From the NCBI RefSeq assembly GCF_004345665.1, contig NZ_SLWR01000003.1, forward strand, positions 434,001 to 498,000: a stretch of 64,000 nucleotides of DNA. The letters are read 5' to 3'. Position 1 is the stretch's first letter; every line of letters starts with the position of its first letter. Below, one piece after another: positions 32,089-40,811 of this stretch. A program made the translations under genes and the position numbers. This DNA is from Kribbella antiqua (lineage in GTDB: Bacteria > Actinomycetota > Actinomycetes > Propionibacteriales > Kribbellaceae). The notes beneath the pieces were generated by a model. The model did no database searches, was not told where the DNA came from, and saw nothing but the letters and a program-made list of their open reading frames with translations.

Positions 32089-32835
32089 CTAGACCGTCAG
32101 GATCGGGCGGCCGCCTTCGTAGGCGGTGAGGCGCTGGTCACGTGGAGTCAGGCAGCAGGAGCCGCAGAGCGTGCCCGTGCCGGCCTCACTCGTGTAGTAG
32201 AGGCAGCAGGTGTTGCGGAGGTAGACGAGCTTCCCGGCGGCGATCTCCACCTCACCGAGCCGGGCCAGCCCACCAGGCGCCTTCGCCACGAACGTCCGCC
32301 ACCGCTCGAGCAGGTACTCCGGCTCCACCGTGACGGTCTCGCGCGTCGCGGCGCAGAAACCCATGGCGCACCCGGCTGCCACCCCGCCGTACACCTGGCG
32401 AAGCCCTGCCCTCGTCCGCCGGTGCAGTTCCTCGGACAGCGGCAGCAGGTGCTGCCGCAGCACCACGTCGTACAGGGCCTGGAGACTGCCCGGCAGGAAG
32501 CTGGCTGAGCGTACGGCGACCGCAGCCAGGCCGTGACCGTCGTGGGGCCGGACCCAGAGGTTGTGCGGGCGGATGTCGAGGACCCGACCGTCCAGCGCCC
32601 AGAGGAGCAGGGCGGTCGCAGGCGCCCGGCCGGCGTAGAACGACATGAAGCTGAGCGCGTTCGCGTGGGCACTCCGGTGTCCGCTGGCGTCGTTGTCGCG
32701 CTTGAGGAGCTCGGTCAGCTCGGGGCCGTCCGGCTCCAGGATCCGGTCCACGCGGAGCCACTCGGAGCCCGTCGGCTCGCCGATCTCGAGCTTGTACCGA
32801 GGCGCATACCTGGCCAGCGCCGTCACTGCCGTCAC
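32089..32835 (-). CDS. FhuF-like (2Fe-2S) ferric siderophore reductase
   Basis: 248 residues from a GTG at 32835, preferred because GGGAAGG lies 7 bp upstream; the frame continues further but would run into the hadA promoter. The C-terminus carries the FhuF cluster signature NTCCLYYTSEAGTGTLCGSC, two adjacent Cys then CxxC, which binds an unusual [2Fe-2S] centre. The preceding helical part is the siderophore-interacting domain. It would release iron in the cytosol by reducing ferric siderophores. No siderophore transport gene is adjacent. It is divergent from hadA. Confidence 0.82.
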   Translation of the reverse strand: MTAVTALARYAPRYKLEIGEPTGSEWLRVDRILEPDGPELTELLKRDNDASGHRSAHANALSFMSFYAGRAPATALLLWALDGRVLDIRPHNLWVRPHDGHGLAAVAVRSASFLPGSLQALYDVVLRQHLLPLSEELHRRTRAGLRQVYGGVAAGCAMGFCAATRETVTVEPEYLLERWRTFVAKAPGGLARLGEVEIAAGKLVYLRNTCCLYYTSEAGTGTLCGSCCLTPRDQRLTAYEGGRPILTV

Positions 32836-32915
32836 GTTCAACCTTCCCCAGTCGGGTCTCACACGGAGTGGGTGGCGGCACTCGGCGTACCAGTCTGCCA
32901 GTAGGGTTTGGGGAT

Positions 32916-33338
32916 ATGACGATCGACGCCACGATGGTCGGCCGGAGTTACGCGGCCGCCGAGTCCTACCAGGTCGGCCGGGAGAAGATCCGGGAGTTCG
33001 CCGACGCGATCGGCGATCCCAACCCGGCGTACCGCGGCGACGACGCGATCGCACCGCCGACATTCGCCTTCATGCTCGGCAGCCGGGCGCTGGACCAGCT
33101 ACTGGAGGACGAGGAACTCGGCCTGCGGCTGGACCGGATCGTGCACGGCGCGCAGAAGTTCACCTACACCCGCCCGATCAAGGCCGGCGACGACATTGCC
33201 GCGACCGCGACCATCACCACCGTGCGCAAGGCCGGTGACGTCGAGGTGATCATGTACGAGACCGCCCTCAGCACCGTCGACGGCGAGCTGATCGCCACCT
33301 CGACCTCCACCATCTCGCACAACCGGGCTTCCGCATGA
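32916..33338 (+). CDS. (3R)-hydroxyacyl-ACP dehydratase subunit HadA-like (MaoC N-type)
   Basis: 140 residues from the ATG at 32916. The hotdog fold of the HadA/HadC type is seen in YQVGREKIREFADAIGDPNP then YRGDDAIAPPTFAFML and IVHGAQKFTYTRPIKAGDDI. This subunit binds substrate but lacks the catalytic Asp-His pair. It pairs with the next gene product, as HadA with HadB in the FAS-II cycle. In actinobacteria the pair lies next to rpmG and murB, as here. ATGA overlap with the next gene. Confidence 0.88.
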   Translation: MTIDATMVGRSYAAAESYQVGREKIREFADAIGDPNPAYRGDDAIAPPTFAFMLGSRALDQLLEDEELGLRLDRIVHGAQKFTYTRPIKAGDDIAATATITTVRKAGDVEVIMYETALSTVDGELIATSTSTISHNRASA

Positions 33339-33742
33339 AAAGCGCAGAGATAGGTCTTGAGCTGCCCCCGCTGACTGTCACGCTCCGCCGTGAGGACCTG
33401 GTCCGGTACGCCGGTGCGAGCGGTGACTTCAACCCGATCCACTGGAGCGACCGGATGGCGGCCGCGCTCGGCCTGCCCGGCGTGATCGCGCACGGCATGC
33501 TCACCATGGCATCGGCCGTCCGCGTCGTCACCGACTGGCTCGACGACCCGGCCGACCTGGTCGAGTACGGCGTACGGTTCACCAAGCCGGTCGTGGTCCC
33601 GGACGATGACAAGGGCGCGAGCGTGACCTTCTCCGCGAAGGTCGACAAGGTCGCTGACGGGCTGGCCGAGATCGACATCACCGCGATCGCCGGCGAGGAG
33701 AAGGTCCTCGGCCGGGCCAGGGCGGTCGTGCGCGTCCAGTGA
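33335..33742 (+). CDS. (3R)-hydroxyacyl-ACP dehydratase subunit HadB-like (MaoC)
   Basis: 135 residues. The catalytic hydratase motif of MaoC proteins is present in YAGASGDFNPIHWSDRMA (Asp and His) followed by GVIAHGMLTMASAV. It provides the active site for the HadAB heterodimer that dehydrates 3-hydroxyacyl-ACP. The organism need not make mycolic acids; the pair is widespread in actinobacteria. It overlaps HadA upstream (ATGA) and MurB downstream (GTGA), an unusual coupling of lipid and cell-wall genes that is nevertheless conserved in the phylum. Confidence 0.9.
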   Translation: MKSAEIGLELPPLTVTLRREDLVRYAGASGDFNPIHWSDRMAAALGLPGVIAHGMLTMASAVRVVTDWLDDPADLVEYGVRFTKPVVVPDDDKGASVTFSAKVDKVADGLAEIDITAIAGEEKVLGRARAVVRVQ

Positions 33743-34764
33743 AGACGCACGTGCGCCTGGCCGACCTGACCACCCTGCGCATCGGTGGTCCGGCCGACAA
33801 GCTGGTCGAGGTGACCACCGAGGACGACCTGATCACAGCGGTACGGGACGCTGACGCTTCCGGTGAGCCGGTGCTGCTGCTGTCCGGCGGCAGCAACGTC
33901 GTGATCGGGGACGACGGGTTCCGCGGCACCGTGATCAAGGTCGCCACCACCGGGATCCGGGTCGACGCGGACATGTGCTCCGGCGCGATGGTCCACATCC
34001 AGGCGGGCGAGGACTGGGACGCGGTGGTCCAGCGCGCGATCGCCGAGGAGTGGAGCGGCCTGGAGTCGATGTCCGGCATCCCGGGCCTCACCGGATCCAC
34101 CCCGGTCCAGAACGTCGGCGCCTACGGTCACGAGGTCGCGGAGACGATCGCCTCCGTCCGCGTCTGGGACCGGATCGACAACAAGGTCCGGACGATCTTC
34201 GCCGCCGACTGCGGCTTCAGCTACCGGCATTCCCGCTTCAAGGCCGACCCCTCGCGGTACGTCGTACTCGAGGTCGCCTTCCAGTTGAAGCTCGGCGACC
34301 TGTCCGCACCGGTCGGGTACGCCGAACTCGCTCGCGTGCTGGATGTCGATCCAGGCTCCCGCGCGCCGATGACCGACGTACGCGCGGCTGTCCTTGGGCT
34401 CCGTCGTGGCAAGGGCATGGTGCTGGACGAGGCCGACCACGACACGTGGAGTGCCGGGTCGTTCTTCACCAACCCGATCCTCGACGCGGCGGCCGACGTA
34501 CCGGCGGGTGCGCCACAGTGGCCGCAGCCCGACGGTCGGGTGAAGACGAGCGCGGCCTGGCTGATCGAGCACGCCGGCGTCACCAAGGGCTACGCGATCG
34601 GGGCCGCGGCCGTGTCCACCAAGCACACGCTCGCCCTCACCAACCGCGGCGGCGCCACCGCGAAGGAACTCCTCGCCCTCGCGGCCCACGTCCGCGCCCA
34701 GGTCCACCAGGCCTTCGGCATCACCCTCACCAACGAACCCGTCCTGGTGAACTGCACCCTCTGA
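33739..34764 (+). CDS. murB: UDP-N-acetylenolpyruvoylglucosamine reductase
   Basis: 341 residues from a GTG inside the HadB stop. MurB reduces the enolpyruvyl group of UDP-GlcNAc-enolpyruvate to make UDP-MurNAc, using FAD and NADPH. The FAD-binding segment TTLRIGGPADKLVEV and LLLSGGSNVVIGDDGF are clear, as are GIPGLTGSTPVQNVGAYG and the substrate Tyr loop FSYRHSRFK. The proton-donor Ser is in WSAGSFFTNP, and the final Glu in NEPVLVN. The length and the Tyr-loop insertion fit the longer type I form. Confidence 0.95.
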   Translation: MKTHVRLADLTTLRIGGPADKLVEVTTEDDLITAVRDADASGEPVLLLSGGSNVVIGDDGFRGTVIKVATTGIRVDADMCSGAMVHIQAGEDWDAVVQRAIAEEWSGLESMSGIPGLTGSTPVQNVGAYGHEVAETIASVRVWDRIDNKVRTIFAADCGFSYRHSRFKADPSRYVVLEVAFQLKLGDLSAPVGYAELARVLDVDPGSRAPMTDVRAAVLGLRRGKGMVLDEADHDTWSAGSFFTNPILDAAADVPAGAPQWPQPDGRVKTSAAWLIEHAGVTKGYAIGAAAVSTKHTLALTNRGGATAKELLALAAHVRAQVHQAFGITLTNEPVLVNCTL

Positions 34765-34772
34765 ACACCCGT

Positions 34773-34868
34773 ACCGAAGAACGGGTAGTAGTTCTCGCAC
34801 ACTGACTTCGCGGCGCAACGCCAGGCGTATTCGGAGGTGCCGAGCGGGACCGCTACCCGTTCTTCGGT
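34773..34868. repeat. inverted repeat A: ACCGAAGAACGGGTAG arms
   Basis: Arms at 34773-34788 and 34853-34868 are perfect 16-bp reverse complements around 64 bp. The same arm sequence recurs, with one change, at the other end of the neighbouring gene (35778-35794 and 35857-35873). The spacer sequences of A and B are unrelated. Confidence 0.7.
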
Positions 34869-34920
34869 CCGCTGTGGATAACTCCGGCGGGAAACTCCCG
34901 CACTCGGGCAGCATCGTGGG

Positions 34921-35793
34921 GTGGCGTCCGTTGTGGAAGTGTTGATCCGGCAAGGCGGCTGGGCAACTTCCGCCGACTTGGTTCGGGCGACGTCCCGGCG
35001 GGCGCTGGCGGCGGCGGTCCGGAACGGCGACGTCGAGCGGCTCACGCGCGGGTTCTACGGGATCCCTGGCCTCGCGACCGATCTGGCCGCGGCAATCGCC
35101 TACGACGGGGTCGTCTCGCATACGTCAGCGGCCGCCCGCTGGCAGTTGCCGCTGCTCGTCGCGCCGCCGAAGCCGCACATCATCTTGCCGATGAGCCGCA
35201 ACGCCCGAGCCGGACCACCCGCGGTCTTGCACTGGGGTACCACCGCGTCGGCTGACCTGCGCCGGCGCAGGACCTCGTTGCTGCGAACTGTCCCGGACTG
35301 CGCGCGGATCCTTCCGTTCGGTGAGGCGCTCGCGGTGGCCGACGCGGCGCTCTGCCGAGGTCGGCTGACTCATGAGGAACTGCAGGCTGCGGCGATCGCG
35401 ATGCGAGGGCCGGGAAGGCCGAACGCTATCCAGGTCGCGGCGGCTGCCAACGGCGGATCCGAGAGCTTTCTCGAGTCGATGCTGCGTAGCCTGCTGGTGT
35501 CGGCCGGTATCGATGGATTCGAGCCGCAGGTCCTGGTCGAACTAGGCGGCTTGCGGGTGCGGGTCGACCTGGGACATCGGCGGGCGCGGGTGGCCTTGGA
35601 GGCTGAGGGCTACGAGTTCCACGGCTCGGCCGGGGACTTCGCCGCCGACTGCCGCCGGTACGACGAACTCGTTGCGGACGGTTGGCTCGTCCTGAGGTTC
35701 ACCTATCAGCAGGTGCTGGGTGATCCGGACTGGGTGATCGCGACTGTCCAGCGTGCGGTTGCGCAACGGGTCGGCGAACCGAGGAACGGGTAG
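34921..35793 (+). CDS. AbiEi-like N-terminus with DUF559/PD-(D/E)XK-like C-terminus
   Basis: 290 residues from a GTG. The N-terminal 60 residues (VLIRQGGWATSADLVRATSR then VERLTRGFYGIP) match the winged-helix antitoxin domain of the AbiEi type. The middle recalls the AbiEi C-terminal domain. The last 90 residues resemble DUF559, a Vsr-like endonuclease fold: LRVRVDLGHRRARVALEAEG then YDELVADGWLVLRFTY, with Asp and Glu-x-Glu in the places of a PD-(D/E)XK site. Its stop codon lies inside arm 35778-35794 of repeat B. No toxin gene is adjacent. Function is unknown. Confidence 0.65.
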   Translation: MASVVEVLIRQGGWATSADLVRATSRRALAAAVRNGDVERLTRGFYGIPGLATDLAAAIAYDGVVSHTSAAARWQLPLLVAPPKPHIILPMSRNARAGPPAVLHWGTTASADLRRRRTSLLRTVPDCARILPFGEALAVADAALCRGRLTHEELQAAAIAMRGPGRPNAIQVAAAANGGSESFLESMLRSLLVSAGIDGFEPQVLVELGGLRVRVDLGHRRARVALEAEGYEFHGSAGDFAADCRRYDELVADGWLVLRFTYQQVLGDPDWVIATVQRAVAQRVGEPRNG

Positions 35794-35873
35794 TAGGGCT
35801 CGGCCGATCATCCAGTCCACCGTGGTTACGGCACCGATGGCGCTGTGCACCTGACCACTACCCGTTCGTCGGT
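35778..35873. repeat. inverted repeat B: ACCGAGGAACGGGTAGT arms
   Basis: Arms at 35778-35794 and 35857-35873 pair at 16 of 17 positions. The TAG of the left arm is the stop of the AbiEi/DUF559 gene; the TAG of the right arm is the stop of a minus-strand remnant. Overall size matches repeat A (96 bp each). Confidence 0.7.
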
Positions 35874-36097
35874 ACGCGATCCGGAAAAAGATCCAACGGC
35901 ACCCCCAGAGCCCACGTCGTCTCGATCCGCGCGTACGGCGGCTGACTGCGGGGCTGGAGGTAAGACAGCTCGACCGGTGGCACGCGCGCCTGCGGATGGG
36001 TATGGTTGTTGTTGCCCAGGGCAATAGCTTGCGGGAAGTGGACCCGGCAGCCATCCGGACGGTTGGTGAGCCGGGTTCTGCGTGTCCGGGAACTATT
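35858..36097 (-). pseudogene. C-terminal remnant of an unknown protein, convergent with the AbiEi/DUF559 gene
   Basis: The frame ending at 35858 encodes a protein-like tail (VELSYLQPRSQPPYARIETT then WALGVPLDLFPDRVPTNG). Upstream it stays open to a TGA at 36098-36100 without an ATG or GTG in a good context; the only start is a GTG at 35983, giving 41 residues. Third positions are GC-rich. I do not recognise the parent family. Probably the tail of a decayed gene that ended in repeat B. Confidence 0.4.
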
Positions 36098-36707
36098 TCA
36101 GGGTGACGTTGATCTGCGGAGTCCAGTGGTAGAGGTGGTTGGTTTGGGTTAGGGACAGGAGGGTCAGGGAGGTGATGGAGAGGGCGGTGGCGTGGGGTGG
36201 ATGGGCTGCGAGGCGGGCGGTCAGGGGAGCGGCTGGGGCCGTTTGGTTGCTGTAGGCAAGGGTTATGTGGGGGTTGAGCTCGGGGAGTTCCGGTACGGCG
36301 TCGTCGCCCCAGACGTCGGTGATGGCGGCGCGGGTGAGGTCGCGGAGGTGCTGGAGTGGTTCGGCGGGGCGGACCGGGAGTTTGATGGTTTCGGGGTCGA
36401 GGACGGCCGGGCCGATCGTGACCGGGAAGGAGTCCAGGGTGATGACGCGGGAGCGGGTGGCTTCGACGATGTCGGCAAGGTCCGCGTCGGGTACGCGGTC
36501 GGTGAAGCCGACCCCCTGCAGGGTGAGGTGCAGCCATTCCAGCGGTACTGGCGTGAATCCGGGCAGGTCGTTGACGAGATCGGCGTACGACGCATGGAGC
36601 GCGGCGATCTCGGGACGGCCATCGAAGGTGATGTGCCAGGTGTAGAAGGAACGACCGGCGCGCCAGCCAGGCCGCCAGTACCAGTGGTCGCGGACTTCGT
36701 CGAACAT
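36093..36707 (-). CDS. 2'-5' RNA ligase family / 2H phosphoesterase
   Basis: 204 residues from the ATG at 36707, with GAGGAG 6 bp upstream. The two HxT/S motifs of the 2H superfamily are present as LHLTLQG (about residue 59) and PHITLAYS (about 150). Members act on 2',5' or cyclic phosphodiesters; the bacterial ligase activity was seen in vitro, but the natural substrate is usually unknown. The start overlaps the end of the XRE-TPR gene, so the two are one transcription unit. Confidence 0.82.
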   Translation of the reverse strand: MFDEVRDHWYWRPGWRAGRSFYTWHITFDGRPEIAALHASYADLVNDLPGFTPVPLEWLHLTLQGVGFTDRVPDADLADIVEATRSRVITLDSFPVTIGPAVLDPETIKLPVRPAEPLQHLRDLTRAAITDVWGDDAVPELPELNPHITLAYSNQTAPAAPLTARLAAHPPHATALSITSLTLLSLTQTNHLYHWTPQINVTLK

Positions 36708-36717
36708 CAAGTACTCC

Positions 36718-38034
36718 TCACTTGCTCGGTGTCGCCCTGCTGGCGGGGTGACGAGTGAAGACACGGATCGCGTCGTGCAGCGCGCGAGCCTTGGGGTCGG
36801 TCGCGTGCCGGCTGAGGCGGGTGAGCGCGGCGACTTCGCTGATGCGATGGATCAACGGGCGAACGCGATACTCGACAGGTGTGCTGAGGACGACCGACAC
36901 CGCCTCGGTCGCGCCGTCCAGGTCGCCTAGCTGCAGGTGCGCCTTCGCCTGTTGTAGCCGGACCATGCGCTCCGAGCCGAAGTTGCGAACCACATGCGGC
37001 GCTGCCTCGAACAGCGCGATGCCACGATCCGCGTGGTCGAGCGTGTGCTTGGCCTCGCCCAGCGCCAGGTGTGCGTCCGACCAGATGCCTTCGGCGCGTT
37101 CCGGCGTACAAAGGAACGGGCCGCCGAGCTCGGGAACGTCCGTACGGACCGTGGTGCGCTTGGCGATCGTCAGCGCCTCGCGGGCCTCGTGATGACGCCC
37201 CGACCGGGCCAGGTCGACCGCGGCCACGCTGGCCAGGAAGAGCGCCGAGCTGCCCGTCGCGTACTGGAGACCGTCTTGCGCGTACGACGCCGCCCGCGCG
37301 AAGTCGTCCTGCCAGAACGCGGCCGTGTGCTGCGTGGCGCGCACCCACGCACGGAGGTCGTCGCGGTCGGCGGCGTCGGAGCACGCCCAGGCCGTCCGGG
37401 TGTGGCTCTCGGCGATGTCCGGGCGGCCGAGATCGACCGAAATCCAGGCGAGCAGCGTCAACGCCCAGCCGGCCGCGGCGTACAGGTCGCGGGTCTGGGC
37501 GGGCGGCTGGCGGCCGGTGAGCAGGCGGAAGGCGCGATCGCGGACCGCGCGGCCGCGAACGAACAGCGGCTTGGTCGGTGTCCGCAGGTAGTTCTGGGTG
37601 ATCCGCAGGATGTCGGCGTGCAGCTGCTCGACGGTCAGGTCGCCGACGTTCGACTCCTCGGCGAGGGCGAGCAGCGCGACTGACTCGTCACCGGCCTGCA
37701 CCAGATCGTCCTCGAGGCCGATCACGGAGCTGACGCCTGGCTCGGGGTCGGCGACGCCCAGGCCCCCCGGGGGGACGAAACCCAGGTCGCTGTCGTCGGC
37801 GACGTTCAGGACGTAGCGCAGGCCGGATCGGTACGCCGCCCCCGGCCAGCGGACGGCACCACGTTCGAGCTTGGCGATGTAGTGCCCGTCGAGTTCGTAC
37901 TTCGTCTCGGTCGTCTCCCACAGCCAGGTGCAGACCGCCTCCGCGAGTTCGGCCCGGGACATCTGCTCACCAGGAGCGCGCCGCGACGGGGTCTGTTCCC
38001 GCGCGGCTCGCAGCAGTTCGTTGGGCTCTGGCAT
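36718..38034 (-). CDS. XRE-type regulator with TPR-like domain
   Basis: 438 residues. The N-terminal 80 residues resemble an XRE-type helix-turn-helix adapted to actinomycetes (EQMSRAELAEAVCTWLWETT then YIAKLERGAVRWPG). The rest consists of TPR-like helical pairs (RPDIAESHTRTAWACSDAAD, GRHHEAREALTIAKRTTVRT, GDLDGATEAVSVVLS). Regulators of this design occur widely in actinomycetes and are often autoregulatory. The upstream region holds two opposed arrays of GGGGCA boxes. The 2H phosphoesterase gene is coupled downstream. Confidence 0.8.
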   Translation of the reverse strand: MPEPNELLRAAREQTPSRRAPGEQMSRAELAEAVCTWLWETTETKYELDGHYIAKLERGAVRWPGAAYRSGLRYVLNVADDSDLGFVPPGGLGVADPEPGVSSVIGLEDDLVQAGDESVALLALAEESNVGDLTVEQLHADILRITQNYLRTPTKPLFVRGRAVRDRAFRLLTGRQPPAQTRDLYAAAGWALTLLAWISVDLGRPDIAESHTRTAWACSDAADRDDLRAWVRATQHTAAFWQDDFARAASYAQDGLQYATGSSALFLASVAAVDLARSGRHHEAREALTIAKRTTVRTDVPELGGPFLCTPERAEGIWSDAHLALGEAKHTLDHADRGIALFEAAPHVVRNFGSERMVRLQQAKAHLQLGDLDGATEAVSVVLSTPVEYRVRPLIHRISEVAALTRLSRHATDPKARALHDAIRVFTRHPASRATPSK

Positions 38035-38096
38035 GGCGGTAACTGTAGGTGCCCGAACACCCTGTGCGACCAGGAAAACCGGGCCTGTGGACGATC

Positions 38097-38132
38097 TGCC
38101 CCAGGCTGCCCCGGAATGCCCCGCGATGCCCC
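38097..38132. promoter_or_regulatory. array of four TGCCCC boxes at 10-bp spacing
   Basis: TGCCCC begins at 38097, 38107, 38117 and 38127. All lie on one face of the helix, just upstream of the XRE-TPR gene start (38034, minus strand). With the opposed array at 38227-38262 it forms a 28-bp inverted repeat (38106-38133 with 38236-38263, 26 of 28 pairs). Confidence 0.7.
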
Positions 38133-38226
38133 GAATTCCACGCTGGTTAAGGGCTTCCGCACGGCCCTGTGGCCACTGCGCCGGGCAGATTTTGGGTCAA
38201 AGAGCGTTAGCTGAGCGTGAGCAGGC

Positions 38227-38262
38227 GGGGCAACCCGGGGCATCGCGGGGCAGACCGGGGCA
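38227..38262. promoter_or_regulatory. array of four GGGGCA boxes at 10-bp spacing
   Basis: GGGGCA begins at 38227, 38237, 38247 and 38257, the mirror image of the array at 38097-38132, placed 42 bp before the GTG of the next gene. Very probably binding sites for one protein, most simply the adjacent XRE-TPR regulator. Confidence 0.7.
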
Positions 38263-38304
38263 GATCAACTGCCCGAGGCGGCCTGCCGGCACTAAGGTCC
38301 TAGG

Positions 38305-38808
38305 GTGGCCGAGGAACCAGTGACGACGTTGCGGGCGGAGCTTGCGCGCTTCGAACGGGCTGAGGAGGGGCTTGCGCTGCTGGAGGTGTTCCTGGAGGTA
38401 GCGGGGCCGCGGGTGGGTGCTGCGGTGCTCGACCCGATCGGCCTGCGGCTGCCCGACGAGCTCACCGACGATCGCCCGTTGGTGCAGGGGCTGATCGACG
38501 GGATCGAGCCTCCTGCGAAGCGTGGGCTGCTCCAGGTCGCCGAGCACGCCTTCGACCTCGCGGACGAGCAGCAGCGCTGGGACTACGTACGGCTGGCGTA
38601 CTGCTCCAATCTGGCGACGGTGTGGAGTATTGGCCGGCGTACGACGTACTTCGAGGCTGCAGCACCTCGCACTGCGACGTACTGGCTGCCGGAGAGCCTG
38701 AAAGCGCAGTACTTCGACGCACTCCAGGCCAGGGGCTGGGCCATCCCGGAGGACTGGCTTGCCGCGGTCGGCAAGCGACCCAAGCCCTGGTGGAAGCGCG
38801 GCGGCTAG
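38305..38808 (+). CDS. hypothetical protein, divergent from the XRE-TPR regulator
   Basis: 167 residues from a GTG. It is helical and soluble, with an acidic N-terminal half ([20 protein letters not shown]) and a Trp/Lys-rich basic end ([12 protein letters not shown]). No domain is recognised. Its promoter region carries the GGGGCA array, so it is likely to be controlled together with the divergent regulator and 2H phosphoesterase. It is convergent with the TrpB2 gene and overlaps it by 4 bp. Confidence 0.6.
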   Translation: MAEEPVTTLRAELARFERAEEGLALLEVFLEVAGPRVGAAVLDPIGLRLPDELTDDRPLVQGLIDGIEPPAKRGLLQVAEHAFDLADEQQRWDYVRLAYCSNLATVWSIGRRTTYFEAAAPRTATYWLPESLKAQYFDALQARGWAIPEDWLAAVGKRPKPWWKRGG

Positions 38809-40172
38809 CTGAGCGCTGGCAGGTGGCTCAAGGCTTGGGCGACGGCGGACTGGATGTCGGCGTCGTCCCAGGAGCGGTCGGTGATGGCGCCGGTCAGGTA
38901 GGCGTCGTACGCGGCCAGGTCGAGGTGGCCGTGACCGCAGAGGGCGGTGAGGATGACCTTCTCCTCGCCGGATTCCTTGCAGCGTTGGGCTTCCTCGATC
39001 GCCGCGGCCAGCGCATGCGTTGGCTCTGGCGCCGGCACGATGCCTTCCGTGCGGGCGAACTGCACGCCGGCCGCGAAGCACTCCGACTGCTGCTTGGCGA
39101 CGGCCTCGATCTCGCCGGTCTCGTAGAGGTGGCTGATCAGCGGGCTCATCCCGTGGTACCGCAGCCCGCCGGCGTGGATCGGGTCCGGCACGAAGTCATG
39201 CCCGAGAGTGTGCATCTTCATCAGCGGTGTCATCCCGATGGTGTCGCCGAAGTCGTACGCGTACGTCCCCTGCGTCAGCGAAGGGCACGCGGCCGGCTCG
39301 ACCGCGCGTACGACGGGAGACATCCGCCCGGCCCACTTCTCCCGCAGGAAGGGGAACGCGAGCCCGCCGAAGTTCGAACCGCCGCCGGTGCAGCCGACGA
39401 GCAGGTCCGGTGTCTCGCCGACCATGGCGAGCTGGATGAGCGCCTCCTCGCCGATGATCGTCTGGTGCAGCAACACGTGGTTGAGCACCGAGCCGAGCGC
39501 GTAGTGCACGTTCTCGTCTTGTACGGCGGCCTCGACCGCCTCGCTGATCGCGATACCCAGCGAACCGGTTGAGTCCGGGTCCTCGGCGAGGATCTTGCGG
39601 CCGGCCGCGGTGAGCTCCGATGGACTCGGGTGCACGGTCGCGCCGAACACCTCCATCATCGTCCGGCGGTACGGCTTCTGGTCGTACGACGCCCGCACCT
39701 GCCACACCTCGCACTCGAGGCCGAACTGCGCGCAGGCAAAGGCCAGCGCCGTGCCCCACTGGCCGGCACCGGTCTCGGTGGTGAGCTTCCGGACCCCTGA
39801 CTTGGCGTTGTAGTAGGCCTGCGGCACTGCGGTGTTCGGCTTGTGCGAGCCGGCCGGGGAGACGCCTTCGTACTTGTAGTAGATCCGCGCTGGGGTGTCG
39901 AGCGCCTTCTCCAGCCGGTGCGCCCGGTAGAGCGGGCTGGGCCGCCACAACCGGTACACGTCGAGCACCTCGCCTGGGATGTCGACGTACTGGTCCTGCG
40001 AAACCTCCTGCAGGATCAGGTCCATCGGGAACAGTGGCGCAAGGTCGTCCGGCCCCACTGGTTGCCCAGTCCCTGGATGCAACACCGCCGGCGGAGGCGT
40101 CGGCAGGTCATGCAACACGTTGTACCAACGCGTCGGCAGCTCATCCTCTGGCAGCAGGATCTTGGTCGTCAT
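38805..40172 (-). CDS. TrpB2-type PLP-dependent tryptophan synthase beta-like enzyme
   Basis: 455 residues from the ATG at 40172; an upstream in-frame start would add 21 poorly placed residues. It belongs to the TrpB2 group, which is longer than TrpB1 and often works without TrpA. The PLP lysine is Lys111 in [11 protein letters not shown]; the phosphate loop is [11 protein letters not shown]. TrpB2 joins indole or a related acceptor with serine, and some members make other amino acids. No trpA or other trp gene is close. It follows the histidine phosphatase gene with a 63-bp gap. Confidence 0.9.
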   Translation of the reverse strand: MTTKILLPEDELPTRWYNVLHDLPTPPPAVLHPGTGQPVGPDDLAPLFPMDLILQEVSQDQYVDIPGEVLDVYRLWRPSPLYRAHRLEKALDTPARIYYKYEGVSPAGSHKPNTAVPQAYYNAKSGVRKLTTETGAGQWGTALAFACAQFGLECEVWQVRASYDQKPYRRTMMEVFGATVHPSPSELTAAGRKILAEDPDSTGSLGIAISEAVEAAVQDENVHYALGSVLNHVLLHQTIIGEEALIQLAMVGETPDLLVGCTGGGSNFGGLAFPFLREKWAGRMSPVVRAVEPAACPSLTQGTYAYDFGDTIGMTPLMKMHTLGHDFVPDPIHAGGLRYHGMSPLISHLYETGEIEAVAKQQSECFAAGVQFARTEGIVPAPEPTHALAAAIEEAQRCKESGEEKVILTALCGHGHLDLAAYDAYLTGAITDRSWDDADIQSAVAQALSHLPALS

Positions 40173-40235
40173 GCATGAAACGTACGGCCCGCCCGACACC
40201 CCGGACAATGCCCTGAACCGGAACTGAGTGCGCAC

Positions 40236-40811
40236 TTATTCTGCCCACGTCAGCCCATCGATCCGACCGCCGGAACCCACCCGGTAGACCACCTCGGACG
40301 GCTGGCTGAGCTCCAGCGCGTCCGGCACGCCCAACCGCTTCAACAGCATCCGCCCGATCATCTCGTGCGATACCAGCAACGGCCGGCGTGCTCCACGTCG
40401 ACCGACCTCCGCCAGCGCCCGCCCAGCCCGTACCTCGGCATCCGCGTAGCTCTCGCCACCCGGGAAGCGGTAGTCGTACTTGTTGGCGCGTCTGATCGAC
40501 AGTTGCCCGGGCCAACCGGCCTCGATCTCCAGGGTGGTGAGCCCGGACCACGCGCCGTGATCCACCTCGGCGAGCTCGTCGAGTACGTGCACGGGCAGCC
40601 GGAGTGCTTTCGCGAACACCTCCGCGGTGGCACGTGCCCGTCCGAGCGGACTGACGTAGATAGCGTCGACGTCCTGCTGGCTCAGCAGCTCGGCGTTGCG
40701 ACGTACCTGTGCAAGCCCGGCTGGTGTGAGAGGTGAGTCGAGCCGCCCCTGCCTGCGGCCGTCCACATTCCACTCCGTCTGGCCGTGCCGCGCCAGGTAG
40801 ATCACTGTCAC
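40236..40811 (-). CDS. histidine phosphatase family protein
   Basis: 191 residues. The RHG motif LARHGQTEWN gives the phosphorylated His9 and starts the phosphoglycerate-mutase-like fold, with the second His in LLVSHEMIGRML. It may act on phosphorylated sugars or nucleotides. The start overlaps the stop of the adenosine deaminase gene (ATGA), so the two are coupled and a role in nucleotide metabolism is possible. Confidence 0.87.
   Translation of the reverse strand: MTVIYLARHGQTEWNVDGRRQGRLDSPLTPAGLAQVRRNAELLSQQDVDAIYVSPLGRARATAEVFAKALRLPVHVLDELAEVDHGAWSGLTTLEIEAGWPGQLSIRRANKYDYRFPGGESYADAEVRAGRALAEVGRRGARRPLLVSHEMIGRMLLKRLGVPDALELSQPSEVVYRVGSGGRIDGLTWAE

Noticed and set aside
35542..36537. 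Long minus-strand frame across the AbiEi/DUF559 gene end
   Set aside because: Pro/Arg-rich translation typical of an off-frame shadow; it spans two convergent genes.
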